Below, one piece after another: positions 52,165 through 63,987 of a stretch of 64,000 bases of DNA. The notes under the pieces were generated by a model, which was not told the DNA's origin, did no database searches, and was given only the letters and a program-made list of their open reading frames with translations. The DNA is from Cornus controversa (Eukaryota > Streptophyta > Magnoliopsida > Cornales > Cornaceae). A program made the position numbers and the translations under genes. The stretch is taken from assembly GCA_026545225.1 (NCBI GenBank), contig CM048845.1, forward strand, positions 95,854,533-95,918,532, given 5' to 3'. Position 1 is the first letter of the stretch. The number at the start of each line of letters is the position of its first letter.

Positions 52165-52412
52165 TTTCGATCAATCGAGATGCCTATTTCGATCAATCGA
52201 AACCCCCATTTCGATTGATCGAAAGGGTGATGATTTATGGTGATTTTTAGAGTCCAGGAAAGAGGAATTTTGATCAATTGAGACCCCCATCTCGATCAAT
52301 CGAGATATTGCAGGTCTGGGGTCCCGAGAGGGTGAAAATCTCGCTTGAATTTCGATTAATCGAGATTTAATCTCGATCAATCGAGATTCCATCTCGATCA
52401 ATCGAGATTACT
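52165..52412. repeat. Cluster of near-palindromic TCTCGATCAATCGAGA motifs
   Basis: About nine copies of TCGATCAATCGA or one-base variants in 250 bp. Each has arms TCTCGAT and ATCGAGA or TTTCGAT and ATCGAAA. It lies in the 3' third of LTR A. Confidence 0.85.
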
Positions 52413-53178
52413 ATTCACAGCTTTTTCCAAAATTTTATTTCGACGTAATTTCTTCGTTCTAGATCGGAATTGAGCGTGGTTTTTTTTGAACTTGAGTATT
52501 TTTGGATTCTCTATCCAATGGTGTAAGTCTCAGTTCCAGATTCCAAACACAGAAAGTTTTGAGGCTCAAAAGTGAGTGATTTTTAAAAAGTGTGGGCAAG
52601 CAAATGTTCATTAAGGTGTGTGAATTGATGTAGGGCCCATGGGGATTAGTTAAGGTGGATTTGGGTGCATTTATATGCAAGAATTGAGTTAAGCTTCCAC
52701 GGTGAATGAGGGCAATGGGGGCCTATTGGGCTAAATGGACGGTTTAACCTCCGGTTCTCCGAGAGTTGGAAATCGGGGCGTTATAGCATGGTATCAAACC
52801 TTGATACTAATGCATTGAGTGTAATTGAGATTGTTCATGGGGTTAAGTGAACGGGTTCACACTCGGGATTCGGGGTCGGTCTGGGGGAGTCCCGGCGGTC
52901 CGGGTTTCGGGGTGTGACAGAATGGTATCAGAGCACTAGGTTGGAATACCTAGGGACGAAGGGTGAAACTTCACTTAGTGATCACTTGAGGTTAAGGATC
53001 GGAACATAAGGATTTGAGCTTGAGATTATAAATTGCTTATGTGGAACTTTATGTATGCTTACGTTTTCATAACATGCTTTTGTGGATTAAATTGACATGG
53101 CATGTGTAAGCATGATGGAATTTGACTAAGTATAAATGCTTGGACTTAAAATTTTTCTTGTTGTGCATATAGAAAGAA

Positions 53179-53619
53179 ATGCCTCCAAGAAGAGCGCGAG
53201 ACATTGGCGCTGATGCTCCTTAGGAGCCAACAGATGGAACGCAGTTTATGCGTGATATGGCTGATACTATGAGAAAAATGGCTAGGGAAGCCAGGGAAGA
53301 AGAGGTTTAGGCATTGCCTAGGGTTGCCTTGAGCCGCCAAATGGTGGCAATGAAGGAATATGTGAAATTTAAGCCGCCTACCTTTGATGGCGCGCGTGAT
53401 CCACTTGTGGCTGAGAGTTGGATAGACCAAACTCACAAACTCATGGTTGCTCTTGCAATCGATGAGGATTTGAAAGTGGGTGTAGCGGCGCTTCACTTAT
53501 AAGGGGAATCAGATCGGTGGTGGCAATTCATCGGGAATGTCCACAATACCGAGACTATGGACTGGGAAACCTTTAAGGGTTTATTCTTTGACAAGCACAT
53601 AATCATGCCTACTCACAAT
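53179..53619 (+). pseudogene. Ty3/gypsy gag fragment
   Basis: From the ATG at 53179 one frame reads MPPRRARDIGADAP, then KFKPPTFDGARDPLVAESWI, a typical gypsy gag block, and WETFKGLFFDKHIIMP. TAG codons near 53221 and 53308 and TAA at 53500 interrupt it. It ends abruptly where antisense LTR A sequence resumes at about 53620. Confidence 0.85.
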
Positions 53620-55014
53620 TTCTCCAATCTATATGCAAATATAGGATTCAAGAGAAGGATAAAATCTAACTTTTCACCCCTCTCACCTTCTTAAAACATG
53701 CAATACACAACCTACACCTCTCCTCTTCACCCGACCTCCTAGAATCGACAATTAGAAGTGAAGAAGAACCCTTACCTCAATATCCAAGCTTAGAAGTGGA
53801 AGACCCAAATTTCACCAAGCTTCAAACTCCTTCAATGACAACTTTTCACTGATCAAAATGAAGAGAAAAGTGAGGGGAACAACTTTTGGTCTTGGCTTTA
53901 CCCTCAAATTTCACTTCTTGGCCCTCAAAACTTAGAGAGAAGGAGAGAAAAGAAACTTATAGAGAGAGAGAGTAGGAGCCGGCCAAGAGAGAGAGAGAGA
54001 AGTCAAAATCTAATTTTTCCCCTCTTTACACACACATATATATATATATATATATCTATATAATACATATATTTGCTCCTTTGCAACTAAACCCTTTATC
54101 TTTCCCTCATTTGCTCCTTGTTATGGGCCATTTGCACTTATTCGCAAACTAGCCTTTCCTCATTTTTCAAAACTTTACTTATACCCTTAAACTTACATCA
54201 ATACCCCTACGCCACTCTCAAGTGTCCGTAGTTATTTCCCTCGGTTACCCGAACTCATTTCGGTCCCACACCCGTAACCGAAAACACAAAAAGATCATTT
54301 AAGTCTACTAAGCATGTCATTAAACAATTAATCATGCTTAAAAATCCACTTAACTTTTAGTCATAATTCGAAAAAATTTTGGGTCGTTACAAAAGGCTTG
54401 AGTTTGATTCGTTCGGAATTAATTTTGGAGAAAGTTGAGTTTTTGGTGAGAATTAGGTAATTCATTTGGAAGCTTTTCCAAATTGAGGTAGGGATGCCTA
54501 ATCTAAAGAATCTGAGATTTTTGTGAGTATATTAGTTATTAAGGCAATCAATTGGTTATGTGGGTATAATTAGATATTTTTCAATATTAAAGCATGCTCA
54601 ATTGTGCCATTAAATGTGTTATTGATGTTAAATGATGTAATTGCATATTTATAAATGTATCAGAGAATTATGTAAGCATGTTGAAAATGAATTGTGAAGA
54701 AATAATGTGTTTATATATATATATATGTGTGTGTATGTGTGTGTGTGTGTGAATGTGAGATCTATGTGTTTGATAAATTGTTTTGGAGGCATGCTTAAAT
54801 GAAATTTATGGTTTAAATGCCAATATGTGAATCATATGAAATGTGAAAGATGTGAAAAATGTTCAATGTGTATGCATGTGGTGTTTATATAGAATTATGC
54901 AAGCATGATGAATAAATGCTACATTAGCTTGAATTACATGTGTACGTTTATTATGAACATTTTGATACATATAAATACGATTTCTAAGCATGTGTTGTTC
55001 ATGACTTATCATCT

Positions 55015-58000
55015 ATAGTGATCACTCCCATATTTCCATCCATAAAGAGATTCAAAACGGATCCATTATACATGCATTTCTCCAAAAGTCTTACATAAAA
55101 GAACTCACATACATACACTTCTCAAAAGTCATACCCATACTATGAGTGGAATTTACATTTGAACTTTATATATAAGCAAATGACCAAATGTAAAGGCAAC
55201 ACTATAACTTTATGATAGATCATAATTAAAATTATGACGTATTGCCAGTTATGATCCATCCTTGATGTCTCGCACATGTTGTGAAACCTTACTATTTTGG
55301 AAATCAACTTCCCTGCATTATTTTAATACATCAACATGGCCATCTAGATACATTGTAGCATTTCAATGAATCGTAACAGGGGTTATGATCCATCGTAATG
55401 CTTTGATTGGGTTGGCCTATTTTGGTCAAAGCTACCCTTATTGCATCACATTTTCATTTGTATCCAAACATGCAACCAACATATATCAATGTAATCTAAG
55501 CATGTGCATGAAACATAACAATCCATAACCGGAACTCAATTACATCATTGAAAATGGATCAAGTCCAAAAAATAACATAAGGTGTCCAAGTTTCCAAATT
55601 GATAATCATAACAACAAGTATCTAAGATACATGTCTAAGACATGACATACAAAAACATAAGGTAATTGATCTTGAACAAGAGATTTAGTCCTCTAATTCC
55701 AAAGTATCTCAAGCTCCATTCACCATCGGTGCCTTATCTGTAAAATGTTTGGGGAAGGGGGGGTGAGCATCAACATGCTTACTAGAGATACCCAAACCAA
55801 CTTATGCATTGATTTAACGTGACCTCCATGACATGTAAGCATGACATCTCTATGCTACATGGTATACTTCCAATCCTCGTGAGATGCTATCTTGACATTC
55901 CAACACACTACATGGTATACGACAATGCACATATTCAAGAGATCTCAACTCAAGGCTTAAATAGAACCCATGCTCAACAATACTTAATTAAAGTAGAATG
56001 GACACAAACATCAATATGAATACCATAATTCAACAATAAAACTTAAACACCAAGTCACGTAGACACCGAAATCAATCAAGTATGGCACATATATTCGAAA
56101 TCGTACAAAATGGGAGTAATCGTAGAACCACCGGATAATCTCTTATAGAGCCAATTGTCCAATGATGTTGTTTTAAAATTGTTAAATAACTCGCAAGTGT
56201 ACGAATCTATTAAAGTATAGTTCGGCAAGAACGAGGTCGAACCCAAGGGAATGCTTTGAGAAGAAAAACTAACACAAATTCAAATTAATTTAAAACTAAT
56301 CTAGTTTAAACAAAAGTTGATTGATTTGAGATAAATTAAACTAACATATAAATAAAATAACACTATTGAAATCAAATAAAGAAAATAACTAAGGTTTCGG
56401 ATTCCACCACCATTAAATCCATGAAGTTTCTAATATTCATTTATTAATTCCCAAAGTTAGAGTAGCAATCAAGAAATCAATCTATTGCTTACTCAAGATT
56501 TAACAGTAAAGCACTATGAAAAATATATTAAAAGGTAGATTTTCCTTCGCTTCACTTGTGTAAAATTCTAAGCATCCTATGTATCCAATTTAATGAAAAA
56601 CATAAGATCAAAGATTATCACTTTTAAGAAATACAAACTCAAGCTTAGATTAATTATAATACTTTCTAACTACCACATATACATGATATAGATGGTGAAA
56701 GAATTATAAAATAATTAATCACAAGAAGCAAAAATCATAAGCAATTAAATCACACACATGAGAATCAATTAATGAACAAAAGAACTTCACTTCATTAATG
56801 GAGGTTTCCTCCTCAACCCTAGTTGAGGAGTTTAGTTACACATAGTAGAAGAAGAAGATAACAAAATAATAAAAGACATAATGAATAAATAAAACCCGGA
56901 TTGTCTCTGTCTTCTCTGCCCTAGCCTCCTCTTCTTTTCTCCTCCAAAACAGCCTCCAATTTACCTCTTTATACCCCAAGAGAATACATAAAGTCCTAAT
57001 CCAATTAGGAGATAAAGTCCTAATCCAATTAGGAGAAAATTAGGGTTTTCCTGCAGCCCTAAATAGGTAGATTTTTCTGCTGACTTTCGGCCCAAGTTTT
57101 GACCCAGTAGAAGTCCGATTCACGAAATTTACGTGAAATACAAAAGTGTCCAGAATTGAATTTCGTTCAATTTACGCGAGAATTAAGTCAAATTGACGCT
57201 CGAAAATAAGGTTTTCAGTCCACTTTCCAAAACGGGATTAAAACTGGATTAAGTGTAGAATTGGGCTTCAGGCCCGTAATCTTCTTAAGCAGTTGTAATT
57301 CTCTAAAACCTCTTCCTTGGACTGATTTGAGTTGAAATATGGAGTTGAATGGACCCATTAGATGTAGGCTTCATATAACCTTCTTGGATATCATCTTTAA
57401 AAGCCCAAAATCATGGTTTTATCTGAAATAATCATTAAGGCCCTGAAAAAGACAGAAAATACAAAAACAGAGTAAAATCACATATAACATATTACTAAGA
57501 GAATAAAATATGCAAATTAAGAGGCTAGAATGCGTAACATTCAACGCCCATCATCCAATATATCTAACTTTATGGGTGATCAACTCGAGGGTCTAGAAGA
57601 AACCATATCCAACTTTACAAGCTAGTAACCCAAGGGTCTAGAAGAAAGCACCTTGGCCAAGTTTTGGGTTTTGCAGCTTAGGGATCTATGCCCTTATTGC
57701 TTTCTGACCTCCTCCCAAAATCAACAACCAATCACATAGGGTTCAAGTATGGCAATACATACAATTCTAAGCGTATCATAAGCCACTTAATTTCATACTA
57801 AAATATGTATTTCCATGTTTATCACAATGCAACAATTTCACATTCCAAGTGCATCATAAGCCACTTGATTCAATGCTAAAACATGTATTTCTATGCATAT
57901 AACAATACAACATTTATAAAAAGGTCATTTGCATATATTATGTTAAACATGTCAAATGTATCATTTACCACATAGTCATCATAACTATAAATCATGTTAT

Positions 58001-58921
58001 TTAAATAACATTTATCTAAAATTATTAGCATATAGGGCATGTATACACAATTAACCTCATAATTCACTTTGATATATATATTCAAACACATTTGAATTTA
58101 ACAATATCATCAAAACATATATGTATAGCAACAATGTATATAATTATTACTATAATTAGCATGTGGAGATTCAATTAACCAAATTAGCATAATTAAAGAT
58201 GTAAGACTCACTTTCTAACAATTCTAAACATGCTAACCAATTCAAATCATATCAATTCCTAAGGAATCGATGATAAGATGGAAAGAACACCCCTACCTCA
58301 ATTCTAAGCTAAAATTTTACCAAAATCAACCTTATCCAAATTTGATTTTGATCAAATCAATCTCGATCCCTCAATGCGTAGATCGTTTCTCCCTTTTTCT
58401 GCGTCTTTTAATTCTCACTTTAAGTTCTATAATTCAAGGGAGAAGGAAGAAGATGATATAGATACATATATAGGTATATATTTGCTCTCTCATGGCTGAT
58501 GAGAATGAGAGAATGAATTGTTAAACTCTCTACTTTGTTATTTATAGGCCTAACTATCATATTTACAAAAATGCCACTAGTCTCCTCTAAAATCTTTCTG
58601 GGATCTATTTTTTATTTTGGTAACTCCGATTAATTCAAAATGGATTTCTTAGTGTGTTAAATATTTTATTTAAGCCATCCTCCAGATTTGGTGTCATTTC
58701 GACACTTTCAAATTTTCTTGGCCCATGGAGCCTGCGCCCCGAGCCCACCCAACCTAAAAAAGTCAACTTTTGTGAAATGCTTTCAAAAATTTCTTGGACA
58801 CTTATACAAGTCCCCAAATATGTATTTCATGTTTAAAACACATATATAATCATTAAAAATATTTATATGACAATAAATAAAAAGAAAAAGAAAACGACCT
58901 AAAGTGGTTGTGGCCCTTACA
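55015..58921 (-). mobile_element. Family B gypsy-type LTR, antisense, with a nested solo LTR
   Basis: The minus-strand unit begins TGTAAGGGCCACAACC at 58921 and runs left. CATCGGTGCCTTATCTGTAA near 55723 is shared with LTR A (49693), so families A and B are related. It is inserted in the gypsy integrase remnant that begins at 58922. The left end near 55015 is not resolved. Confidence 0.6.
56163..57553 (-). mobile_element. Solo LTR, family D, copy 1 (1391 bp)
   Basis: Termini TGATGTTG and CGCCCATCA are flanked by a perfect 5-bp duplication TCCAA (56158-56162 and 57554-57558). It carries TCGCAAGTGTACGAATCTAT near the left end and GAATAAAATATGCAAATTAA near the right end. No coding region. Orientation is inferred from the TGATGGGCG end. 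Confidence 0.85.
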
Positions 58922-61877
58922 TGGATCCTGGTGAGAACTTCTTTCGTTTCTGATGGCCTAACACACCTCAGGTAGGGTTGAGAGAATGATCTTCTATACA
59001 TTTGATTGCCAATTATTGCATATCTTGGTGAGTTTATCTTGATCTTCCTCGCTTCATCTTTTGATGCAAGCAACTTTCCATTAGTGAGATAAGCTTTTAT
59101 AAGATCCATCCATCTGGGTTCTGTCTATAGAACCAATATTTATTTTTGGGCATGAATTCTTGGGGCAACCAATGTATCGATTAGGACTACCCTGGTTAGC
59201 TCGGATCGCGTTGCTGAAGTCGAACATGCCAACTTGTTAGCTTCCAAGTTTTACTCTCTCGGGATCTAGGAAATATTAACTTGGTTGAAGTCTTTAGGCT
59301 CTTTGTCCACCAGTTTTTTGTAAGCTTTCATGCGATCATCTTTTGAGAAATAGTCCCCACGAACCTGTCTCATAATCAACTGAGAGTCACTAAAAATTTG
59401 TAAATTTTTCACCTGGAGCACATTTGCTAGCCTTAGTCTTGCCAAAAAAGCTTCGTATTCGAGTTTGTTGTTTGATGCAAGGAATTCTAAGTGGATTGCT
59501 TGTTGTAGAGTAGTTTCATCAGGAGTTTGAATTTCTATACCGATACCTGATCCTTTCTATGTTGACGATCTGTTGATATAAAACTTCCATTTAGATAGAG
59601 TATGAACTTTTGGTTCCTCATTATCTTCTGGCTTATACTCAAATAAAAAATCTGCCACTACCAGCCCCTTTATTACAGTTTGAGACTCGTACTTTATGTC
59701 ATGGGTCCTAACTCAATTGCCCATTTGGTAATTCATCCTGACTGATCAGGTTTGTGGAGAATAGTCTTGATTGGAAACTTAGTGGGGACAATAATGAGAT
59801 AAGCTTCAAAATAGTGCCTCAACTTTATTTTTGTCTAGATTAAGGCCAATACTACCTTCTCAACCTTTGATTATTTTTGTTCGGCTTCGGAGTGACTCTC
59901 TTGCATTAGGCGCTGAAAGTATCGGTAGATGAACCAAATACTGCTTGAGTTTTGCCAAAGCCTTGTTCTGTTGTAACCCTCATACCTTTTTACCTCATAC
60001 TCTTATAACATCAAAGAAGGGTTTACATTTATCAGAAAGTCAAGAAATAAACCTATTTAAAGCAGCTATGCGTCCTATTAGGATCTGGATGTCCCTTTGA
60101 GTTTTTGGTTCCTCGTTCTGAATGAGAGTTTTCACCTAAAATGGACTTGATTTTATTCCCATTCAGTTAACATGTGCCCTAAGAATTGCCCCGAGAAAAC
60201 CCCGAAAGAACATTTAGAGGGGTTCAGTCTCATGTTGTAATTCCGTAGAGTGTCAAAAACCCCCTATAGGTGTTTCAAGTGATCTTCCTTTTTGAGATTT
60301 TTTACTACCACCGTTCAACCTATCTATCTTTCAAAGACTTTGTTGATTAGGCGTTGGTAAGTTGCACCATCATTTTTCAATCCGAACGACATCACCTTAT
60401 AGTAATAAATTCCCTTCTCAATAATGAAAGATATTTTTTATTCATCCTTAGAGTCCATCGGGATTTGATTATATCCTGAATATGCATTGAGAAACATCAG
60501 TTGTTTATAACCAGTTGTGGCATCAACCATTTGATCAATCTTCGGGAGTTAAAAATTATCTTTAGGGTAAGCTTTATTTAAATTGGTGAAATCAATGCAA
60601 ACCCACCATTTCTAGTTCTTCTTTTGTTCTACCACCACATTAGAGAGCCAATTTGGATATTGGACTTCTTTGATAAACCCAGTTTGGAGAAGATGATCTA
60701 CCTCCGCAGTTATGACTTGATCATTTTTGGAGTGAACTGCCTCTGCCTCTCTTTCATGGGTGGATAGTTCGGGTTAACATTAAGTGCGTGACACGCCACT
60801 GCTAGGTCAATTCCTGGCATATCCATATGATCCCATACGAAGATATCTGAATTCTTTTTTAGCAACTCCACTAGTTGCATTTTTTTTCTTGTTTAGAAAA
60901 GTCCCAAGGCTCGTGGGGTCTTTCTTGGGAAGGATCTCGATCTGTTTAAGCAATTCTTTAGTGAGTTTGTCCCTCTCTTGCTCTGCCAACTTGTCATTTG
61001 GTAGAGATTTCTATGATTGTTATTTGATTTGATCACTTTTTACTATCTTCTCTTTTAGTGCGAGGGCGTAACACTTCTTTGCAGTCACTTGATCCCTTAG
61101 GATATCGATCGTACCTCTTCTTTTTGGTGCTACACATCTCATTAATTGGTGAAGTGTTGATGGAATTTCTTACATATAGTGTATCCAACATTTTCCCTTC
61201 ATCAAATTGTATGAAGAGTTGAAATCAACAACAACAAAAGATTCTGTCAAGGTTCTGACTACGACTGTTACCGGGAGTTCCACTACCCTGGTTGGTGAGA
61301 CCTATTTTTTTTTGTACCTGATGAGTGGCTCAATTTTTGGCTTAATCCATTCTGCCTTTAAGCCCATCTGTTGAAAAGTCCATAGAGTTAGAACATTTGC
61401 GTTACTTCTTGCATTAACTAAGGCCCTCTTTATTTCACAATTGGCTATGATAAGACTAATCACCAATAGATCTTTATGGGATACTTGGATTCTGTTCATA
61501 TCTTTATTTGTTAAGAAGATTGATTTTTGACAGACTGATTATATACTGAATGAACCTCGCCAATCCTCTGCCTTTTTTGGACATTTCTCAAATGCGTTAG
61601 CCACTTTGCCTCACTTTCTTGATCCGATGCTGGTCGACCATGAATGACATTTATAATCTGAAAGGGAGTAGGGTTCTGCTGTCTGTTTGGCTTCTGTTGA
61701 GACTGATCAAGTGATTTGACTTGCTCCCCTGGAAGGAGGTACTCCGATAAGCCTCATTTAGCAATCATAGCCTCTACCTACTGCCTCAAACTTCTGCATT
61801 CATTAGTTGTGTTGCCAAAGTCACTATGGAATGCAAAATGCTTATTTTTATTTCTCTACTCCAAATAACTGGGGGCA
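58922..61877 (-). pseudogene. Ty3/gypsy pol remnant
   Basis: Reverse transcriptase motifs are WVCIDFTNLNKAYPKDNF (about 60610-60555) and AYSGYNQIPMDS (about 60490-60450). RNase H reads NNKLEYEAFLARLRLA and IFSDSQLIMRQVRGDYFSKD (about 59480-59340). The integrase N-terminal part reads NSPRYAIIGNQMYRRSFSQP (about 59040-58980). The protease region reads ALVNARSNANVLT where active enzymes have D-G-G-S or D-x-G-S, so the catalytic Asp is lost. Confidence 0.85.
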
Positions 61878-63317
61878 TGATCATGGTGAACAATTACCAA
61901 TTAAAAATACCACTCGTAATAGCACGAATCTAAGTAGGATATGGTCAGAGTGATGGTGTTGAACCATAAAGATTGAGTATTACGTTTATATTTGAATTGT
62001 GAAATTAATTCTAACTAGATTAATAAAGTGGATTGCAGATTTCTATTTCTAATGTTAATAATTAAATAAGGCAATTAAATTGGAAGCAAGTAAATCTAAT
62101 GAGTGAAGATAAGGATGAGATGAGATTAAGGTTTTTTTACTTCACCACTAACCTTGCAATCAATGGACAATTAAACTAATTATGGGGAGTTATATCATGC
62201 ATATGTTTTTGTGGCTACAAGCTCACATGCAATTAACAAGAAAGATTATATATTATCAAGGCTAAGTATGAGCTATCTCCAATTAGCATCCATCATTTAC
62301 CTATCTGTTCTACTCTAGGGTGTAGAATGATCCATCTTCTTTAGGCATAATTCATCAAAATCCTAATTATATATGCAATTAATTCCATTGTATAATTATC
62401 ACTCTCATAATCATAGAAAATAAGAGTGATTGAGTTCAATCACAACAACTAAATATCTAAGACAAGATAAGAAATCATTGAAATTGAATATAAACTTTAT
62501 AGATCAATTCTTAAAAGAATCCTATAAATTACACAATCTATGCACGAATATAAAAAATTTCAATAATTAGAACAATCAAACCATTGATGTTTAATTAGGG
62601 CTACATCAAAACTTTAGTAGAAGAACTAGCCATTCATGGTGGAAGAAGACATCTCAAAGGTTGAGGAAGAAGATATCATCCCATGGAAGAGGTGCTAACC
62701 CTTCCTCCCTTTGTTCTCCATTCTTTCACTCAAAAGCTCTTCCAAACTTCTGTATAAGGTCTCCAAAATATCCAAAAGTCACAACTTTTATATGCCAAGA
62801 GAAAAGTTAGGGCAATCTCGCAGCTCCAATCAGGTGGATTTTTTTGCTTAACTTCGACCCAGATTTTGATTTAGTAAACATCTATTTTACAAAATTTTTG
62901 TGAAATACAAAAATATCTAGAATTGAATTTCCTTCAACCTAAGCATATTTTGGGCCATTTTGACAGTCGAATAAGGAGTTATGGCCAGAATACCAAATTG
63001 GGTTGAAACTTTTTCTTTTCGCAAAATTGAATTTCAGCCCATAACTTTCTTAAGTAATTAGACTCCTTTTAGGCCTCTTACTTGGGCTATTTTGAATTGA
63101 AATATTAAATTGACTTGGTTCAATTGATGTAGACTTCTTTTAACCCTTTTGAATATCATCTTTAAGAGCCCAAAATTCATTGTTTGAGTGAATTTAATAT
63201 TAAGGACTTAAAAATAAGAAAAACATTAAAATAAAGTAAAATAAGAATTAATCTATCACTAAGAGAATAAAATATGCAAATTAAGAAGCTTGAATGTGCA
63301 ACATTCAATGCTTATCA
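61878..63317 (-). mobile_element. Solo LTR, family D, copy 2 (1440 bp)
   Basis: Termini TGATCATGGTG and GCTTATCA are flanked by GGCA on both sides (GGGCA at left, GGCAG at right), a 4-bp match probably eroded from 5. It shares GAGAATAAAATATGCAAATTAA and AAGGCCTC-type blocks with copy 1. It is inserted in the gypsy gag gene. Confidence 0.75.
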
Positions 63318-63987
63318 GGCAGCTAGAAAATCTCCTTGTTTTGTTCTCCTGATAGAGTCTAGCTAGAGACACTTTCAATGGAGTGATCTTCTCTTCGACC
63401 CTTTGTTTTTTCTCTGATTTTTTTGCAGGTGATGGAGTAGCCCGAGATGGCTTAGTCTTATTAATTTGGTTCTTTTTCTGTTGCCCCACGGTGATCAAAG
63501 TTGATCGTTGCTTCCTGGTGGCTTCATCATCTTCTATTCTTAGGTACTTATGAGCCCAGAAATTTATTTCTTCTATATTACTTGGAGCACTTTTCACCAG
63601 GGATTTGTGGAAGCCCTCCTCTAGTAGTACTACTATTTTGAAACTGTCAACTATCATAATTTGATCGCATCGGTCTATCATAGACATCTTCAGATTAAAA
63701 CGTGTTAGAAATACTTTTAAGGTTTCTCCCTTAGCTTACCTCATGGTGAAAAAGGAGGAGATTGCCTCTTTTGCTTTTGATTCCTATTATACTAAGCAAT
63801 GAAAAGCTTGCAAAGTCTTATGAAGTTTGGGATTGAATGAGGTGATTTTTGTTTAAACCATAATGAAGCTGGTCCAGACAAGATAGATGAAAAGATTTTG
63901 CATATAAGTGCATCATTCTCCACGTCCTAAGTCATCTTCTGCTGGTACTGGTAGATATGTTTTATGAGATCTGTTCTCCCATCAAAG
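63318..63987 (-). pseudogene. Ty3/gypsy gag remnant
   Basis: The frame 63687-63259 reads VLLEEGFHKSLVKSAPSNIE and FWAHKYLRIEDDEA, a gypsy gag pattern; its last residues run into the solo LTR. The other side of the insertion reads NKHFAFHSDFGNTTNECRSL, the C-terminal gag motif. More decayed gag extends to the window edge. Confidence 0.8.

Larger units (their letters stand above)
49932..52919 (+). mobile_element. Family A gypsy-type 5' LTR (2988 bp), sense
   Basis: Starts TGTAGAGACCGTGACC and ends GGGGTGTGACA. TGGTATCAGAGC, the initiator methionine tRNA primer-binding site, follows at 52923-52934. Internal features are a CGGAGT-rich array (51110-51470) and a palindrome cluster (52165-52412). 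A second end-like junction, CGGGGCGTTATAGCATGGTATCAAA, lies near 52768. The 3' LTR is absent. Confidence 0.8.
48519..54391 (-). mobile_element. Family A gypsy-type LTR, antisense, interrupted by a sense copy
   Basis: The minus-strand unit starts TGTAACGACCC at 54391 and ends GGGGTGTTACA at 48519. Flanks AAATG (48514-48518) and AAAGG (54392-54396) may be a target duplication with one change. A primer-binding-like TAGTATCAAAGC lies at 48622-48611 beside an internal GGGGCGTGACA end (48626). Its middle is replaced by a sense LTR and gag fragment (49932-53619). Confidence 0.6.
47971..55010 (+). mobile_element. Family B gypsy-type LTR, sense, split by nested insertions
   Basis: Part 1 (47971-48518) starts TGTAAGAATCGTGACC. 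After the 48519-54391 insertion it resumes at 54392 and runs to about 55010. It matches the reverse complement of 58921 leftward, for example ATAAATGATTATATATGTGTTTTAAA and GGAG-TTTAAATAAAATATTT blocks. The right boundary is uncertain. Confidence 0.6.

Noticed and set aside
52923-52934. tRNA gene fragment (TGGTATCAGAGC)
   Set aside because: This and the copies at 3079 and 14822 are LTR primer-binding sites, not tRNA genes; no cloverleaf is present.
53314-53502. Stand-alone small gene encoding PPTFDGARDPLVAESW
   Set aside because: It is one open stretch of a broken gypsy gag, in frame with stop codons on both sides.
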